Assembly: GCF_003634635.1 (NCBI RefSeq)
Contig: NZ_RBJB01000002.1
Location: 372,001-436,000, forward strand
Length of the DNA: 64,000 nucleotides
Direction of reading: 5' to 3'
Source: Marinobacter nauticus
GTDB lineage: Bacteria; Pseudomonadota; Gammaproteobacteria; Pseudomonadales; Oleiphilaceae
Position numbers and translations under genes: made by a program. This document shows positions 6,982-18,200 of the stretch, piece after piece (position 1 is the first letter of the stretch; the number at the start of each line of letters is the position of its first letter). Under the pieces are notes generated by a model. That model was not told the DNA's origin and ran no database searches. It saw nothing but the letters and a program-made list of their open reading frames with translations.

Positions 6982-9486
6982 TTAGCGCAGCCAGAGAATG
7001 TGAGCGTCTTCCAGGGGCAGATTTAGCCTGGGTTCATGACTACGGATGCGCGGAGTGAAATGCTCTAGAGGGCGTGGTGGCACGGTGCAGTAATATCGGT
7101 ACGTTTGTTCGGCTTCCTGTAGTGGCCCGTTAAACGCCATAGACTGCACCAGGCGTGGGCCGAAGCTTGAGGATTCTGCCACCAACTCTACGGCGACCAG
7201 TTCCGGGCTCAGGCCATCCAGATACACATCCAGATCGAAGCGCAGTTTTTGGCCTTCCTCCCGTGCGTCCATTGCGCCAAACCTAAGGCGTGGCCAGTGT
7301 CGGGCTATGGTTTCTTTTACTGAAACTAGTTCGTCAGCACCTACTGCACTGCGCTCCGCGCCTTGGGCCACCATGGGCAGGTAGAAATCCGTGACATATT
7401 CCCGCACCATGCGGTTGGCCGAGTATCGTGCAGTTAACTCGTTCATGCTGGCCCGGATTCTCGCCAGCCAGTTGGCCGGTAAACCCTGTTCATTACGCAG
7501 GTAGAACTCCGGCACAACCTGATTCTCCAGCAACTGATAGAGTTCTTCGGCATCCGCCTCATCGTGTTTATCCGTCTGGCTCAACTCCTCGAAGGTGGCT
7601 CCCGGCCGAATGGCCCAGCCCAGCTCAGGCTGCCAGGCTTCTGCCCACCAGCCATCATACTGGGACAGGTTCAAACCACCATTTACCAGCACCTTCATGC
7701 CACTGGTACCGCAGGCTTCCCAGGGATGGCGGGGGCAATTCAGCCAAACATCCACGCCCTGAATAAGTTCGCTGGCCACCGCCATATCGTAGTCTTCAAT
7801 GAATACCACGCGCCCCTCTACTTCCGGCAGACGGGTAAACTGCTTCCAGCGTTTGATGATGTCCTTGCCTTCGTTGTCGTGAGGGTGGGCCTTGCCCGCC
7901 AATACAATCTGCAGGGGCCGGTCCCGATTGCTGAGGAGTCGGATCAGTCGTTCCGGATCTGTCAGCAGCAAGTCCGGGCGCTTGTAATCGGTAAAGCGGC
8001 GAGCAAAACCTAGCGTCAGAGACTCAGTATCCAGAAGCAGACCACACGCCGCTTCCTCGCTGTTGCCGTAGTTGTGCTCACAATGCTGGCTCTGCAGTCG
8101 CGCTCGCAGGTAATACACCAATCGATGTCGCTGGTTTCTGCGCATCTGCCAGAGATCATGGTCAGTAGTCTCTTTCAGCGGGCAAAGGTCCGTCATAGGC
8201 TGTCGCCAGCGGTCCTGGCCACAGGCCGACGTCCATAATTCGTCCGCCTCCGGAGAATCCCAGCTCGGGGTATGCACACCATTGGTAACGTATTCTGCTG
8301 GCACATCGGCCGCCGGCCAGCGCCCGAACCACGGCTGGAAAATGGATTGAGTGACCTGTTTGTGAATCTGGCTGACACCGTTAAAACGACCGCTCATACC
8401 CAGCGCAAGCCCCGACATGTTCAAATCGCTTGAACCGCCATTGGCAACGGTCAGTATGGTCTCCAGCGACTGGCCGATCTCCTGCAACCAGGGCTCCAGG
8501 TACAATCGGGCAAGTTTCGTCGGGAACCGGTCAAAACCCGCAGCTACCGAAGTGTGGGTGGTAAAAAGGTTGGTGGCTCTGGTTGCCAGCCGCGCCACTT
8601 CAAAACTGGTCTCATTCTGCTGTTGCCAGTGCACCGCGCGCTCAACCAACGCCAATGCGCTGTGGCCTTCGTTAATGTGGCACAAAGCAGGTTTGCGCCC
8701 CAATTGTGCCAACAAGCGCCAGCCGCCAATTCCAAGCACCATTTCCTGTTGCAGGCGTTTTTCCGGATCGCCGCTGTAGAGCTCGCTGGTAATACCCCGG
8801 TCGCCGGGCTCATTCCGGGGGTCATTACTGTCGAGCAGCAACAATTCACAGCGCCCCACCTGTCCTTTCCAGGCCCTCAGGCGAACCGTACGGCCGGGAA
8901 AAGGTACGTTTACCCTTGCCCACTCTCCGTTGCTGTCCCGTAACGGAGTAACCGGGAGCATGGTCGGATCGTTATAGGGGTGAAACTCAAGCTGTTCCCC
9001 CTCAGCGTTCAGGGCCTGCCGGAAATAGCCCTGCTGGTAGAGCAAGCCCACGGCGGTGACCGGCACACCCAGATCGCTGGAAGCCTTCAGGAAATCCCCG
9101 GCCAGAACGCCCAGGCCGCCGCTGTATAACGGCAGGGATTCAGACACCCCATACTCCATGCAGAACCAGGCGACGCCAGTGGCCAGCTGGTTTCCGCAGT
9201 TTTCAGAATACCAGGTCGGGCACTGGTTGAAGGCCTCATGGCGATTCAGTTGTTGCTGGTACCGGGTCAGGAATTCCGGGTCTTCGGCCAGCTGTTGCAG
9301 CCGCTCTGCCGAAGCGCTGTTCAGCACCAGCCAGGCGTTGTGGGTTGCCTCCCAGATTTCTTCATCGAGCTGCCGCCACAACTGATCACATCCGTGGTGC
9401 CAGCTCCACTGCAGATCCAGTGCAATCGCCATCAGCCCAGACAACTGTGCTGGCAGGGCCCTCATGGTATACGCGGCCAGAGTCAT
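6982..9486 (-). CDS. glgP: Alpha-glucan phosphorylase, GT35 (first copy)
   Basis: The 834-aa cytoplasmic enzyme releases glucose-1-phosphate from alpha-1,4-glucan ends. It has the N-terminal region of the bacterial alpha-glucan phosphorylase subfamily (LSGLMAIALDLQWSWHHGCDQLW), the GGLGVLAGDFLKASSDLGVP motif, HINEGHSAL, and GTSGMKVLVNGGLNLS with the pyridoxal-phosphate lysine at about residue 598. It is similar in length and layout to the second GT35 protein at 18201 but clearly diverged from it (GTSGMKVLV versus GTSGEKAAV). It is the last long gene of the minus-strand glycogen group. Glycogen and maltodextrin preference cannot be separated by sequence. Confidence 0.9.
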   Translation of the reverse strand: MTLAAYTMRALPAQLSGLMAIALDLQWSWHHGCDQLWRQLDEEIWEATHNAWLVLNSASAERLQQLAEDPEFLTRYQQQLNRHEAFNQCPTWYSENCGNQLATGVAWFCMEYGVSESLPLYSGGLGVLAGDFLKASSDLGVPVTAVGLLYQQGYFRQALNAEGEQLEFHPYNDPTMLPVTPLRDSNGEWARVNVPFPGRTVRLRAWKGQVGRCELLLLDSNDPRNEPGDRGITSELYSGDPEKRLQQEMVLGIGGWRLLAQLGRKPALCHINEGHSALALVERAVHWQQQNETSFEVARLATRATNLFTTHTSVAAGFDRFPTKLARLYLEPWLQEIGQSLETILTVANGGSSDLNMSGLALGMSGRFNGVSQIHKQVTQSIFQPWFGRWPAADVPAEYVTNGVHTPSWDSPEADELWTSACGQDRWRQPMTDLCPLKETTDHDLWQMRRNQRHRLVYYLRARLQSQHCEHNYGNSEEAACGLLLDTESLTLGFARRFTDYKRPDLLLTDPERLIRLLSNRDRPLQIVLAGKAHPHDNEGKDIIKRWKQFTRLPEVEGRVVFIEDYDMAVASELIQGVDVWLNCPRHPWEACGTSGMKVLVNGGLNLSQYDGWWAEAWQPELGWAIRPGATFEELSQTDKHDEADAEELYQLLENQVVPEFYLRNEQGLPANWLARIRASMNELTARYSANRMVREYVTDFYLPMVAQGAERSAVGADELVSVKETIARHWPRLRFGAMDAREEGQKLRFDLDVYLDGLSPELVAVELVAESSSFGPRLVQSMAFNGPLQEAEQTYRYYCTVPPRPLEHFTPRIRSHEPRLNLPLEDAHILWLR

Positions 9487-9499
9487 GGGGCTTCAGCCG

Positions 9500-9685
9500 T
9501 TAATGCGCGGTATAGCCGCCGTCGATAACCAGTTCGCTCCCGGTCATGAATTTGGACTCATCAGAGGCGAGGAAAACAATGCCCCAGGCAATGTCGTCCG
9601 GCTCGCCCATCCTTTCAACCGCCGCTTTGCCAATGCCCAGTGCGCCGCCGGTTACCGCAGCTACTTTTCCTTCAAGTCGTGCCAT
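9500..9685 (-). pseudogene. Short-chain dehydrogenase with internal in-frame deletion, 61 aa
   Basis: The ORF joins the N-terminus of a classical SDR (MARLEGKVAAVTGGALGIGKA, the NAD(P)-binding Gly motif) directly to its C-terminus (MGEPDDIAWGIVFLASDESK then FMTGSELVIDGGYTAH). About 185-190 residues are missing, including the NAG motif and the catalytic Ser-Tyr-Lys. The frame, start codon, AAGGGA ribosome site and stop are all kept. It cannot be a working dehydrogenase. It is most simply a deletion relic of an SDR that once sat between the phosphorylase and PilZ genes, although the intact frame leaves open expression of a mini-protein. Confidence 0.8.
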
Positions 9686-9727
9686 GCCAGTCGTCCCTTA
9701 CAGAATCAGTTGTTGTCATTATTAAAG

Positions 9728-10090
9728 TCAGTGCATTTGCTTGCGAACTCGCCCGGCAAGAAGGTCGGTAGAAGCCTGCTCCTGCAGGCAGGCAATCAGC
9801 TCAGAAATGGTCAGCGCATCGTTATCGACGCCGTCAAAATCAACCCCCAGGCCGCCATCATCAGTCCGAACCACATGGGCGCTCAGTGTGCAGTGCCCCC
9901 GCTCCGAACGTTCCGGAAACCGGAAGGACAGCTCGATCGTCTGGTTCAGCCTCACATCTGAATAATCGGTCGCGATAAACAGACCACGCCTGGACGCGTC
10001 CCGGATCATACCAGTTGCTACTGGCATGCCACGTTTGTAGACCAGAATGGGCAACCCGCCTTCTACTCGTTGGCTTAGTCGATGTTCCAT
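9728..10090 (-). CDS. PilZ domain protein (predicted c-di-GMP receptor)
   Basis: The 120-aa product begins MEHRLSQRVEGGLPI. It has both c-di-GMP contact motifs of PilZ: RxxxR within HRLSQRVEG near the N-terminus, and DxSxxG as IRDASRRGLFI about 27 residues later. The remainder is the PilZ barrel (IELSFRFPE, LSAHVVRTDDGGLGVDF). ATG 10090 is chosen because the motif starts there, after GGAGG. It follows malQ on the same strand by about 105 bp. A link between c-di-GMP and glycogen use is suggested by position only. Confidence 0.85.
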   Translation of the reverse strand: MEHRLSQRVEGGLPILVYKRGMPVATGMIRDASRRGLFIATDYSDVRLNQTIELSFRFPERSERGHCTLSAHVVRTDDGGLGVDFDGVDNDALTISELIACLQEQASTDLLAGRVRKQMH

Positions 10091-10195
10091 GCCGTTTCCT
10101 CCTGTCAGCTTGCCGAGTGGATACCGCAACTCCTCCACTTTACACCTGATCAAATATTGACCATCTTGATTCTGATCAAGAGGGTGATCACTCAG

Positions 10196-11668
10196 CTATC
10201 GACCGTATAGGTTCACAATATTTCTCAGCCCTGGCAGGTCGATCCTCGCTCGATAATCCTCGGGTAAGGTCCATTTCCAGTTACCCTGGATCGTGCCGGG
10301 CGTGTTGAAGCGTGCCTCGGATCCGAGAGCCAGAAGATCCTGTATCGGGACGATCACCAGTCGTGATACCGAGCCCATCGCAGCCTGTATCACGGGCCAT
10401 GGCATATCCGGGCTGTTAATTCTCAGATACCGGTTAACATGCTCCCGGGTTCGCTCATCCAGGCTCTGGTACCAGCCCAGTGTGGTGTCATTGTCGTGGG
10501 TGCCGGTATAGACCAGGTCCCATTCCTTGTGGTTGTGCAAAAGATGGGGATTGGTGGCACTGCCATCAAAACCGAATTGCATCACCGTCATACCCGGTAA
10601 CCGGAAACGGTGTCGAAGGGCTTCCACATCTTCCCCGATGATGCCCAGGTTCTCGGCAACCAGCGGCAAACGGGGTAACTCCCGGAAGCAGGTTTCCAGA
10701 AAATCATCGGCCGGGCCCGGCACCCAGTAGCCATCGACCGGGCGCGGATTCTCCGCCGGAATCTCCCAGTAAGCCTGCAGCCCCCGGAAATGATCAATTC
10801 TAAGGAGATCGAACCGTTCCTGCTGGCTGGCCAGGCGCTGCACCCACCAGTGGTATCGGTCCTCCGCCATTCGCTGCCAGTCGAATAGTGGGTTCCCCCA
10901 GTGCTGACCCTCCGGCGAGAAATAATCCGGTGGCACTCCGGCAATCACCCTTGGCTTGCCCTCACTATCCAGCTTGTAGAGATGGGGCGCCGCCCAGACA
11001 TCGGCGCTGTCGTGGGCCACAAAAATGGGAATGTCGCCAAACAGCCAGATTCCCCGCTCGGCCGCATAATGGCGCAATGCTGTCCATTGTTCGAAAAACA
11101 GGTACTGCTCCAGGCATACCCGTTCCAGTGTACTTTGGTGGGATTCTCTCAGGGCCTCCAGGGCGGCCGGCTTGTGATCGCGCAGGTCTTCCGGCCAGTC
11201 CAGCCAGTTCACGCCCGGAAACGCCTCTCTGGCTGTCATGAACAGCGCAAAATCATCCAGCCACTGATGGTGCTCCAGAAAATTCTGATAGGCCTGTGCG
11301 TTGAGGGCTTCTGACTCACGATAGCGACCGGCATGGAATCGCTGGCTGGCATGTTCCAGGGCTTCGGTACGGGTAAAGGCGGTAAGTTCCTGGCTATCGA
11401 GAAGACCGGGCGCCACCAGTTCCTCAAGGTCGATCAGAACGGGGTTCCCGGCATGGGCCGAGAGCGACTGGTACGGCGAAAGGTCTGCATGAGAGGGCCC
11501 CAATGGCAGTGTCTGCCACACCGTGATGCCTGCCTCGGCCAGAACATCCACAAACTGCCGGGCAGCGGCGCCCAGCTTGCCGGAAACGCCAGGTAATGCG
11601 GTCGGGTGCAACAGCACACCGGCACGCCGCCTTGCCAAAACCGGATTGGATGGCATTTCTACAGTCAT
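10196..11668 (-). CDS. malQ: 4-alpha-glucanotransferase (amylomaltase, GH77)
   Basis: The 490-aa protein has the GH77 signatures: RRAGVLLHPTALPG near the start, LLRIDHFRGLQAYWEIP with the nucleophile Asp at about residue 292, VAENLGIIGEDVEALR with the acid/base Glu, and YTGTHDNDTTLGWY with the third carboxylate. It moves maltodextrin segments between acceptors, producing glucose and longer chains that feed the phosphorylases. Its ATG overlaps the stop of the GH57 gene (ATGA at 11665-11668), implying translational coupling. Its length is that of the compact plant D-enzyme-like form, not the longer E. coli MalQ. Confidence 0.92.
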   Translation of the reverse strand: MTVEMPSNPVLARRRAGVLLHPTALPGVSGKLGAAARQFVDVLAEAGITVWQTLPLGPSHADLSPYQSLSAHAGNPVLIDLEELVAPGLLDSQELTAFTRTEALEHASQRFHAGRYRESEALNAQAYQNFLEHHQWLDDFALFMTAREAFPGVNWLDWPEDLRDHKPAALEALRESHQSTLERVCLEQYLFFEQWTALRHYAAERGIWLFGDIPIFVAHDSADVWAAPHLYKLDSEGKPRVIAGVPPDYFSPEGQHWGNPLFDWQRMAEDRYHWWVQRLASQQERFDLLRIDHFRGLQAYWEIPAENPRPVDGYWVPGPADDFLETCFRELPRLPLVAENLGIIGEDVEALRHRFRLPGMTVMQFGFDGSATNPHLLHNHKEWDLVYTGTHDNDTTLGWYQSLDERTREHVNRYLRINSPDMPWPVIQAAMGSVSRLVIVPIQDLLALGSEARFNTPGTIQGNWKWTLPEDYRARIDLPGLRNIVNLYGR

Positions 11669-13377
11669 GAATCAGCCTCATGCCCCGGCCGCATGGCACC
11701 GCCCTTGGCGGGCTCCCCTCCACCCTGGCTCAGGGGCTGGAACAGGCTGGACGGCGCCGGGTAGCCAATACGCTCATAAAGGTTGGCCAGGTGCCGGCGA
11801 TACAGCTGCTCGAAATCCCGAACCACCGCTGCCGGGTTGTAATCGCCAAACCACCAGAACCAGTCCGAGCCTTCACACAATCCGAGCTGATGTGTGGCCG
11901 CCTGCTTCTGATCCATGTTGAGGGAGCCATTATCAAGCGCCCGGTCAAAATGCTGCTTGGCCTCACACAGCAGGTCCCAGGCCCGGTTTTTGTCGGAGTC
12001 GCCTATCCAGGTGGAAAAGGTTCCATAAATCCAGCTTCCAGCCACCAGTTCCGGGAGTTGCACAGGCTCTGTGTAATGCTCTTCCTGAAGGGTCGAATAA
12101 GTGGTCAGCCGCAGTTTCGGGTGTTTCTCAAGCACCCGGTACAGCTCGTCAAGAAAATGGAAGCCGTTCTCCGGGTAGTACTCCCAGGCATTCTCGCCGT
12201 CCAGAATCACCGAGATCACCGGGTCCTTGTCTTCTCTGGCGATGTTTTCCATGTGATGCACCAGGTCGCCAACCGCGTCCCTGGCGTGCCAGTCGGCATA
12301 GGTAAAACCAATCAGATCCGATAACCCATCGTCACGAAAAAAAGCCGTTACATTGGCATCAGTAAACCGGTACGGCTGATGGATGCTGGCACCTTCAGGC
12401 AAGGCTTTATTCGCCCTGGCCTTGTTGATGCTGTTATTGATGACTGAATCACCGGAAGCGGTCCATCGAAAGCCTTGCTCGCCAAGCAACAGCAGCGTGG
12501 CCTGGCTCAACCCACCTTCAGATGCCCAGCAACCCGCAGGTTCGGTGCCGAAAAAGCGCTTGAAGGCTCGCCTGCCCTCGGTCAGATGCCAGATGGCCCG
12601 CTCTTTCCCCCCTGGGTAGTGGTCGTGCTCCGGAAGCGCAATGTCTGGCATCGCTTCTCGGGCGGCACTGAAATCCAGCAACAGGGGCACGATGGGATGG
12701 GCCCAGGGGCTCATGGCCAGTTCCACCTGGCCGGTATGCGCCAGGTGGCGGTAGCGCGGACCTATGCTGGCCATCAATTCTGCGATCACGTCCAGCAATG
12801 CCTTGCGATCGTCCAGTGTGTACTGATGGGCCTTTTCCTGAAGGCTTTGTACCACGCCATGTTTGCGGCGCACGGTTTCCGCCATCCAGCCCAGGTGGTA
12901 CCACACCAGCAGATCGGCAAGAAACTGGGTAGAAAGATAGCGCTGAATGTCGGGCCGGGTTCGGTATAGTTCGGCCATTTCCGCCAACCGGGCATAGGCG
13001 GGAAAACGCTTGATAATCCGCTCGGCGTTTGCCCTCAGGCACTTTTCCATCAAATCCTGAAATGCCGGTGAGCCAGGTTCCGGCAGCGCCGGATCAACCA
13101 GAGCCGCAAGCAGAGGATCGCCGATGGTTTGCCCTCCATGGCGCCATCGCTCAATGTGGTACAGATAGGTCTCAATCTGTTCCAGCAGCACCGGCGCGAA
13201 GTTCACCACCGCACGGGCATCCGGGTGGGCTTCCAGGTGCGCAGCCATGTCCACATAATCCTTGATGCAGTGCAGATAGACCCAGGGGAACAGGAACTGC
13301 CCATTGCTGTGATCCTGATAATCCGGCTGGTGCATATGCCAGCAAAGTACCACTGGCGTGCGGGGGTCAGAGGCCAT
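11665..13377 (-). CDS. Glycoside hydrolase family 57 enzyme
   Basis: The 570-aa protein shows GH57 motifs in order: HMHQP at residues 14-18, [28 protein letters not shown] with the nucleophile Glu at about residue 287, and [11 protein letters not shown] with the acid/base Asp at about residue 393. GH57 members act as alpha-amylases, 4-alpha-glucanotransferases, amylopullulanases or branching enzymes. There is no signal peptide, so it works on cytoplasmic glucan. The N-terminus overlaps the end of glgC by 11 bp and the C-terminus overlaps malQ by 4 bp, a coupled glgC-GH57-malQ operon. Since glgB is present, a hydrolase or transferase role is favoured over branching. Confidence 0.85.
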   Translation of the reverse strand: MASDPRTPVVLCWHMHQPDYQDHSNGQFLFPWVYLHCIKDYVDMAAHLEAHPDARAVVNFAPVLLEQIETYLYHIERWRHGGQTIGDPLLAALVDPALPEPGSPAFQDLMEKCLRANAERIIKRFPAYARLAEMAELYRTRPDIQRYLSTQFLADLLVWYHLGWMAETVRRKHGVVQSLQEKAHQYTLDDRKALLDVIAELMASIGPRYRHLAHTGQVELAMSPWAHPIVPLLLDFSAAREAMPDIALPEHDHYPGGKERAIWHLTEGRRAFKRFFGTEPAGCWASEGGLSQATLLLLGEQGFRWTASGDSVINNSINKARANKALPEGASIHQPYRFTDANVTAFFRDDGLSDLIGFTYADWHARDAVGDLVHHMENIAREDKDPVISVILDGENAWEYYPENGFHFLDELYRVLEKHPKLRLTTYSTLQEEHYTEPVQLPELVAGSWIYGTFSTWIGDSDKNRAWDLLCEAKQHFDRALDNGSLNMDQKQAATHQLGLCEGSDWFWWFGDYNPAAVVRDFEQLYRRHLANLYERIGYPAPSSLFQPLSQGGGEPAKGGAMRPGHEADS

Positions 13378-14632
13378 GGGGATAATCCTGCCCGAGCATC
13401 TCGGGAGTGATCAGCACAACACCTTTAGACGACACGTGGAAGCGTTTTTCATCTGCTGTCCGATCAAAACCAACCCGGGTGCCTTCCGGAATCCGGCAGC
13501 CGCGGTCAATCACCGCTTTGCGAATGTGGCAATCGCGTCCAATGTCCACGTCCGGGAAGATTACAGAGTCCTCCACCTCACTGAAGGAATGCACCCGAAC
13601 CTGGGAGAACAACAGCGAGTGTCGAACGTGAGCGCCAGAAACGATGCAGCCGCCGGCCACCATGGAATCGACGGCCGTGCCCCGACGGTTGTCATCATCG
13701 AACACGAACTTGGCCGGCGGTAACTGTTCCTGGTAAGTCCAGATCGGCCAGTCCGAATCGTACAGATTCAGTTCCGGGCTGATACCGATCAGTTCCAGGT
13801 TGGCCTGCCACAGGGAATCGATGGTTCCGACATCGCGCCAGTATGCCACCTTGTTGTTGACTGGATCCCGGAACGGGAAAGCCGTAACCCGAAGGCGCTT
13901 GATCACCGAGGGAATAATATCCTTGCCGAAATCATGGGAAGAGTTACCGTCCATCTTGTGATCCCGCAGCAGTTCATCAAACAGAACTTTCGTGCTGAAC
14001 ACGTAAATACCCATCGACACCAGCGCTGTCCCCGGTTTACCCGGCATAGCCTTGGGGTGGGCCGGCTTTTCCTCGAATTCGGTAATGCGTAAATCTTCAT
14101 CCACCGACATCACCCCGAACGCCGAAGCTTCTTCGACGGGCACCTCAATACAGCCCACGGTAATATCCGCCTCCTGCTCCACATGGGCAGCCAGCATGGT
14201 GCCGTAATCCATTTTGTAGACATGGTCACCTGCCAGAATCAACACGTACTCCGGCTGGTGGCTGCGAATGATGTCCAGGTTCTGCAGCACGGCGTCTGCT
14301 GTGCCCTCGTACCAGGAGGTCTCAATGCGCTGCTGGGCCGGCAACAGTTCCACAAATTCATCCAGCTCCCCCCGCAGGAACCCCCAGCCGCGCTGAATGT
14401 GACGGATCAATGAGTGGGATTTGTACTGGGTGATAACGCCTACCTGACCAATGCCGGAGTTGATGCAGTTGGACAACGGGAAATCGATAATCCTGAACTT
14501 ACCCCCGAAGGGAACGGCGGGCTTGGCTCGCCATTTTGTGAGGTCGTGCAGTCGTGAGCCCCTGCCGCCAGCCAGCACCAGGGCCAGGGTTTGACGAGTA
14601 AGGCGACTGACGAAACGCTTGGCGGTTTGCAT
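13367..14632 (-). CDS. glgC: Glucose-1-phosphate adenylyltransferase
   Basis: This 421-aa enzyme makes ADP-glucose from glucose-1-phosphate and ATP, the committed step of glycogen synthesis. It carries [17 protein letters not shown], the nucleotide-binding Gly-rich loop, followed by [19 protein letters not shown] and a C-terminal left-handed beta-helix ([20 protein letters not shown]). The start ATG 14632 follows GGGAAG; an upstream ATG at 14671 has no ribosome site. It heads the minus-strand operon and is divergent from glgB, so the 177-bp gap 14633-14809 must hold both promoters. No clear operator was found there. Confidence 0.95.
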   Translation of the reverse strand: MQTAKRFVSRLTRQTLALVLAGGRGSRLHDLTKWRAKPAVPFGGKFRIIDFPLSNCINSGIGQVGVITQYKSHSLIRHIQRGWGFLRGELDEFVELLPAQQRIETSWYEGTADAVLQNLDIIRSHQPEYVLILAGDHVYKMDYGTMLAAHVEQEADITVGCIEVPVEEASAFGVMSVDEDLRITEFEEKPAHPKAMPGKPGTALVSMGIYVFSTKVLFDELLRDHKMDGNSSHDFGKDIIPSVIKRLRVTAFPFRDPVNNKVAYWRDVGTIDSLWQANLELIGISPELNLYDSDWPIWTYQEQLPPAKFVFDDDNRRGTAVDSMVAGGCIVSGAHVRHSLLFSQVRVHSFSEVEDSVIFPDVDIGRDCHIRKAVIDRGCRIPEGTRVGFDRTADEKRFHVSSKGVVLITPEMLGQDYPHGL

Positions 14633-14809
14633 AGCAGCTTCCCTGTTTAAACCGGATACGCGCCGACACAAATTTGACGTTTGTTCTTTCAGAAAAACAC
14701 TATCATTGAATTATGACGTACAATTGTCTTAGGTCATATTTTGTACAAACGCAAAAACGATTCATGGTCTAACCTCTGATTTCCACTTTTGTTCAGGAAT
14801 CTGTGGTCT

Positions 14810-16705
14810 ATGGAAAGCCCCGCCCTGAGTGAGTTCGACCTGCACCTGTTTGCCGAAGGCAGGCACTGGCATATCTATAATGTTCTGGGTGCCCACCTCG
14901 GGAATCAGCGAGGAATCGAAGGCGCTCGTTTTGCCGTTTGGGCACCCAACGCCCAGGCCGTGAGTGTGATCGGCGACTTCAACGACTGGGACAGCGGCCG
15001 TCATCCCATGGCGGTTAACAAAGATTATGGTGTCTGGTCGGTATTCATTGGGGGAGTAAAGCCGGGAGACCTTTACAAGTTTGCCATCACAACCCGAAAC
15101 GGCCACGACATCACCAAAACCGATCCCTATGGTCAGGCCTTTGAGCACCGGCCTTCCAATGCCGCAGTGGTGACCGAGCGGGGGCAATACGCCTGGGGCG
15201 ACGGCGACTGGCTTGAGTGCAGAAACCGGTTCGACTGGCAGCGGAGCCCTATTTCTGTCTATGAGGTACACCCTGGCTCCTGGCGCCATCACGGTTCCGG
15301 GCGCTGGCTGACCTATCGGGAGCTGGCCGATCAGTTGGTGCCCTACGTGTTGGAAACCGGCTTTACGCATATTGAGCTGCTCCCGATTACCGAGCACCCG
15401 CTGGACGAATCCTGGGGTTACCAGACTACCGGCTATTACGCCCCCACCAGCCGTTATGGCAGCCCGGATGATCTTAGATATCTGGTCGACCTGTGCCATC
15501 AGAACAACATCGGCGTGATTCTCGATTGGGTGCCGGGGCATTTCCCCGATGACGACTTCGCCCTCGCCGAATTTGATGGCACGGCACTCTATGAACATGA
15601 AGATCCCCGCCGCGGGCGTCACCAGGATTGGGGCACACTCATCTATAACTACGGTCGCCACGAAGTCCGGAACTTTCTCATAGGCAGTGCGCTTTTCTGG
15701 CTGGATACCTTTCACATGGACGGGCTGCGGGTGGATGCGGTTGCTTCCATGCTGTACCTGAACTACTCCCGGAATGAGGGAGAATGGCTGCCGAACGAAC
15801 ATGGCGGCCATGAGAATCTGGACGCGATCCGGTTCCTTCAGGATCTGAACCGGGTATGCCAGAGCCGGTTTCCCGGCGTGCTGATGATGGCGGAAGAGTC
15901 CACGTCCTGGCCCCGGGTGACGCGGCCGCCGGAGATTGGCGGTCTTGGATTCAATCTGAAATGGAACATGGGATGGATGCACGACACCCTGCACTACCTG
16001 CAACAGGACCCGGTGTATCGCCAGTATCACCACGACAAGCTCACCTTTGGTTTGCTTTATGCCTTTTCGGAAAATTTCGTGCTGCCGCTCTCCCACGACG
16101 AAGTCGTACACGGCAAATCCAGCCTGATTCAGAAAATGCCGGGGGATGACTGGCAACAAAGAGCCTCCCTGCGCCTATTGTTCAGTTACATGTTCTCCTA
16201 CCCCGGTGCGAAGCTGCTGTTCATGGGTGGTGAATTTGGCCAGCGCCAGGAGTGGAGCGAACGTCGCGAACTGGACTGGTACCTGCTGCAATACCCCGAG
16301 CACCAGGGGCTGCGTAAACTTGTTCAGGATCTCAATGGGCTCTATCGCCGCTACCCGGCTCTGCACCGCAAGAGCTTCACCGGCGAAGGCTTCGAGTGGA
16401 TTGATTGCCACGATTCCACCCAGTCTGTGATCAGTTTTCTGCGCAACCCGGGAACGCCCGAGCATGGGCCGCTGGTGATTGTTGCCAACTTTACTCCTAT
16501 ACCCAGGCATCACTATCGCATTGGCGTGCCAACAGGAGGTAACTGGCAGGAAATTTTTAATTCAGACTCCACCTGGTATGGCGGCAGTAACCTCGGCAAT
16601 CCTCTACTCTTGCAAGCTGAGCCCACACCCTGGATGGCCCGCCCGTGTTCCGTGGAGCTTACGGTACCGCCCCTGGGCCTAGTTATGCTGAGGCCAGCGA
16701 CATGA
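14810..16705 (+). CDS. glgB: 1,4-alpha-glucan branching enzyme (GH13)
   Basis: The 631-aa enzyme adds alpha-1,6 branches to glycogen. It has a CBM48-type domain ([22 protein letters not shown]), the GH13 barrel with nucleophile Asp309 ([14 protein letters not shown]), acid/base Glu362 ([11 protein letters not shown]) and a third Asp in [14 protein letters not shown]. It is about 100 aa shorter than E. coli GlgB, lacking the extra N-terminal N1 domain. ATG 14810 follows AGGAA and aligns with the usual [13 protein letters not shown] beginning; an in-frame TTG at 14789 is less likely. It overlaps glgA by ATGA. Confidence 0.95.
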   Translation: MESPALSEFDLHLFAEGRHWHIYNVLGAHLGNQRGIEGARFAVWAPNAQAVSVIGDFNDWDSGRHPMAVNKDYGVWSVFIGGVKPGDLYKFAITTRNGHDITKTDPYGQAFEHRPSNAAVVTERGQYAWGDGDWLECRNRFDWQRSPISVYEVHPGSWRHHGSGRWLTYRELADQLVPYVLETGFTHIELLPITEHPLDESWGYQTTGYYAPTSRYGSPDDLRYLVDLCHQNNIGVILDWVPGHFPDDDFALAEFDGTALYEHEDPRRGRHQDWGTLIYNYGRHEVRNFLIGSALFWLDTFHMDGLRVDAVASMLYLNYSRNEGEWLPNEHGGHENLDAIRFLQDLNRVCQSRFPGVLMMAEESTSWPRVTRPPEIGGLGFNLKWNMGWMHDTLHYLQQDPVYRQYHHDKLTFGLLYAFSENFVLPLSHDEVVHGKSSLIQKMPGDDWQQRASLRLLFSYMFSYPGAKLLFMGGEFGQRQEWSERRELDWYLLQYPEHQGLRKLVQDLNGLYRRYPALHRKSFTGEGFEWIDCHDSTQSVISFLRNPGTPEHGPLVIVANFTPIPRHHYRIGVPTGGNWQEIFNSDSTWYGGSNLGNPLLLQAEPTPWMARPCSVELTVPPLGLVMLRPAT

Positions 16706-18168
16706 CCCGGGTACTGTTTGCCACGAGCGAAGTCTTTCCTCTGGTCAAAACCGGAGGTCTTGCGGATGTTTCGGCAAGCCTTCCTGAAGCTCTTTGCCGC
16801 CTGGGCTACGACTGTCAGATCCTGCTCCCCGGCTACCCTGCAGCGCTGAAGGCTGCGCGCGAGTCCGGGTCCCGCCGTAAAACCCGATTTCGCTACGGCC
16901 AGTACGATGTATCCCTGTGGCAAACCCGATTGCCGGGCACCGCCGTTACCCTCTGGCTGGTGGATTGCCCAGCCCTGTTCGACCGTGCTGGCGACAGCCC
17001 CTATCAGGACGAAGAAGGCGAGGACTGGTGGGACAACGCTCACCGGTTTCACCTGTTCGGACGAATCGGTGCCATGTTGGCGCTCGGGCAACTGGGCCTG
17101 GCCTGGCGGCCGGACATCGTGCACTGTAACGACTGGCAATCCGCACTGATCCCGGTGTTTCTGGCAGATAGTCAGGACGCCCCGAAAACTGTGTTCACCA
17201 TCCACAATCTCGCTTACCAGGGGCTGTTTTCCCACGAAACCTCTCGCGCCCTGGGCCTGCCGGACTCACTTTGGCGATACGAGTTCCTGGAGTTTCACGG
17301 CCAACTGTCCTTTATCAAAGGCGGACTGGTATTCAGCGATGCCATCACCACCGTCAGCCCCAGCTACGCAGATGAAATTCAGACACCCTGGTTCGGTAAC
17401 GGTCTGGACGGTTTGCTGCGCCACAAGTCATCCCGGCTTCACGGCATTCTCAATGGAATTGATACCCGCCAATGGAACCCGGAAGCGGATCCACACCTGG
17501 AGTTCCACTATGGCGCGGACTATCCCGCCAACAAATCACAATGCCAGGCAAGGCTGCAGCAGGAACTCGGGCTGGAGGTTTGCGGGGCTCCATTGCTGGG
17601 GTTCGTCGGGCGCCTGGTGGAACAGAAAGGGCTGGACTGGCTGCTTGGGGTCATCAAGCCGTTGCTGGAACGAGGATGTCAGTTTGCCCTGCTCGGCTCC
17701 GGCGAACACCACTACCAGGAAAGCCTGAAAACCATGGTTCGTGAATGGCCCGGGCAATGTTCACTCACCCTCGGTTACAACGAAGGCCTGGCGCACCGGA
17801 TAACCGCCGGGGCCGATATTTTCCTGATGCCTTCCCGGTTTGAACCCTGCGGACTGAACCAGATGTACAGCCTGAGATACGGCACCGTACCTGTGGTGCA
17901 CGGCGTCGGCGGCCTTAACGATACGGTGTTTGACCCCAATGAGGAAACAACGGAACAAGCCAATGGCTTTGTGTTTCGTGAGGCGACGCCAGATGCATTA
18001 CATGCCGCCATTACCCGTGCGCTGGCAGCGCGGGAGGACCGGAAAACCTGGCGCAAACTGCAGGAAAACGGCATGAAAGGCGACTATTCCTGGAAGAACC
18101 GGGCCGGCGAATACGCGGCCCTGTACCGGAACCTCATTACCGTCAACGACCGGATATATGAAGACTGA
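16702..18168 (+). CDS. glgA: Glycogen synthase (GT5)
   Basis: The 488-aa enzyme transfers glucose from ADP-glucose to the growing glycogen chain. It begins [23 protein letters not shown], where KTGGL is the ADP-glucose-binding loop. The C-terminal Rossmann domain has [17 protein letters not shown] and [18 protein letters not shown] with the catalytic Glu. The start overlaps the glgB stop (ATGA, 16702-16705), so the two are translationally coupled, as are other GlgB/GlgA pairs. Confidence 0.95.
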   Translation: MTRVLFATSEVFPLVKTGGLADVSASLPEALCRLGYDCQILLPGYPAALKAARESGSRRKTRFRYGQYDVSLWQTRLPGTAVTLWLVDCPALFDRAGDSPYQDEEGEDWWDNAHRFHLFGRIGAMLALGQLGLAWRPDIVHCNDWQSALIPVFLADSQDAPKTVFTIHNLAYQGLFSHETSRALGLPDSLWRYEFLEFHGQLSFIKGGLVFSDAITTVSPSYADEIQTPWFGNGLDGLLRHKSSRLHGILNGIDTRQWNPEADPHLEFHYGADYPANKSQCQARLQQELGLEVCGAPLLGFVGRLVEQKGLDWLLGVIKPLLERGCQFALLGSGEHHYQESLKTMVREWPGQCSLTLGYNEGLAHRITAGADIFLMPSRFEPCGLNQMYSLRYGTVPVVHGVGGLNDTVFDPNEETTEQANGFVFREATPDALHAAITRALAAREDRKTWRKLQENGMKGDYSWKNRAGEYAALYRNLITVNDRIYED

Positions 18169-18200
18169 CACGGTGCCCCTGGCCCAAGGAGGTCATCACC

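Noticed and set aside
14762..16159. 465-aa minus-strand ORF opposite glgB
   Set aside because: glgB in the other frame has all GH13 motifs. The antisense frame is a GC-driven shadow with no domain.
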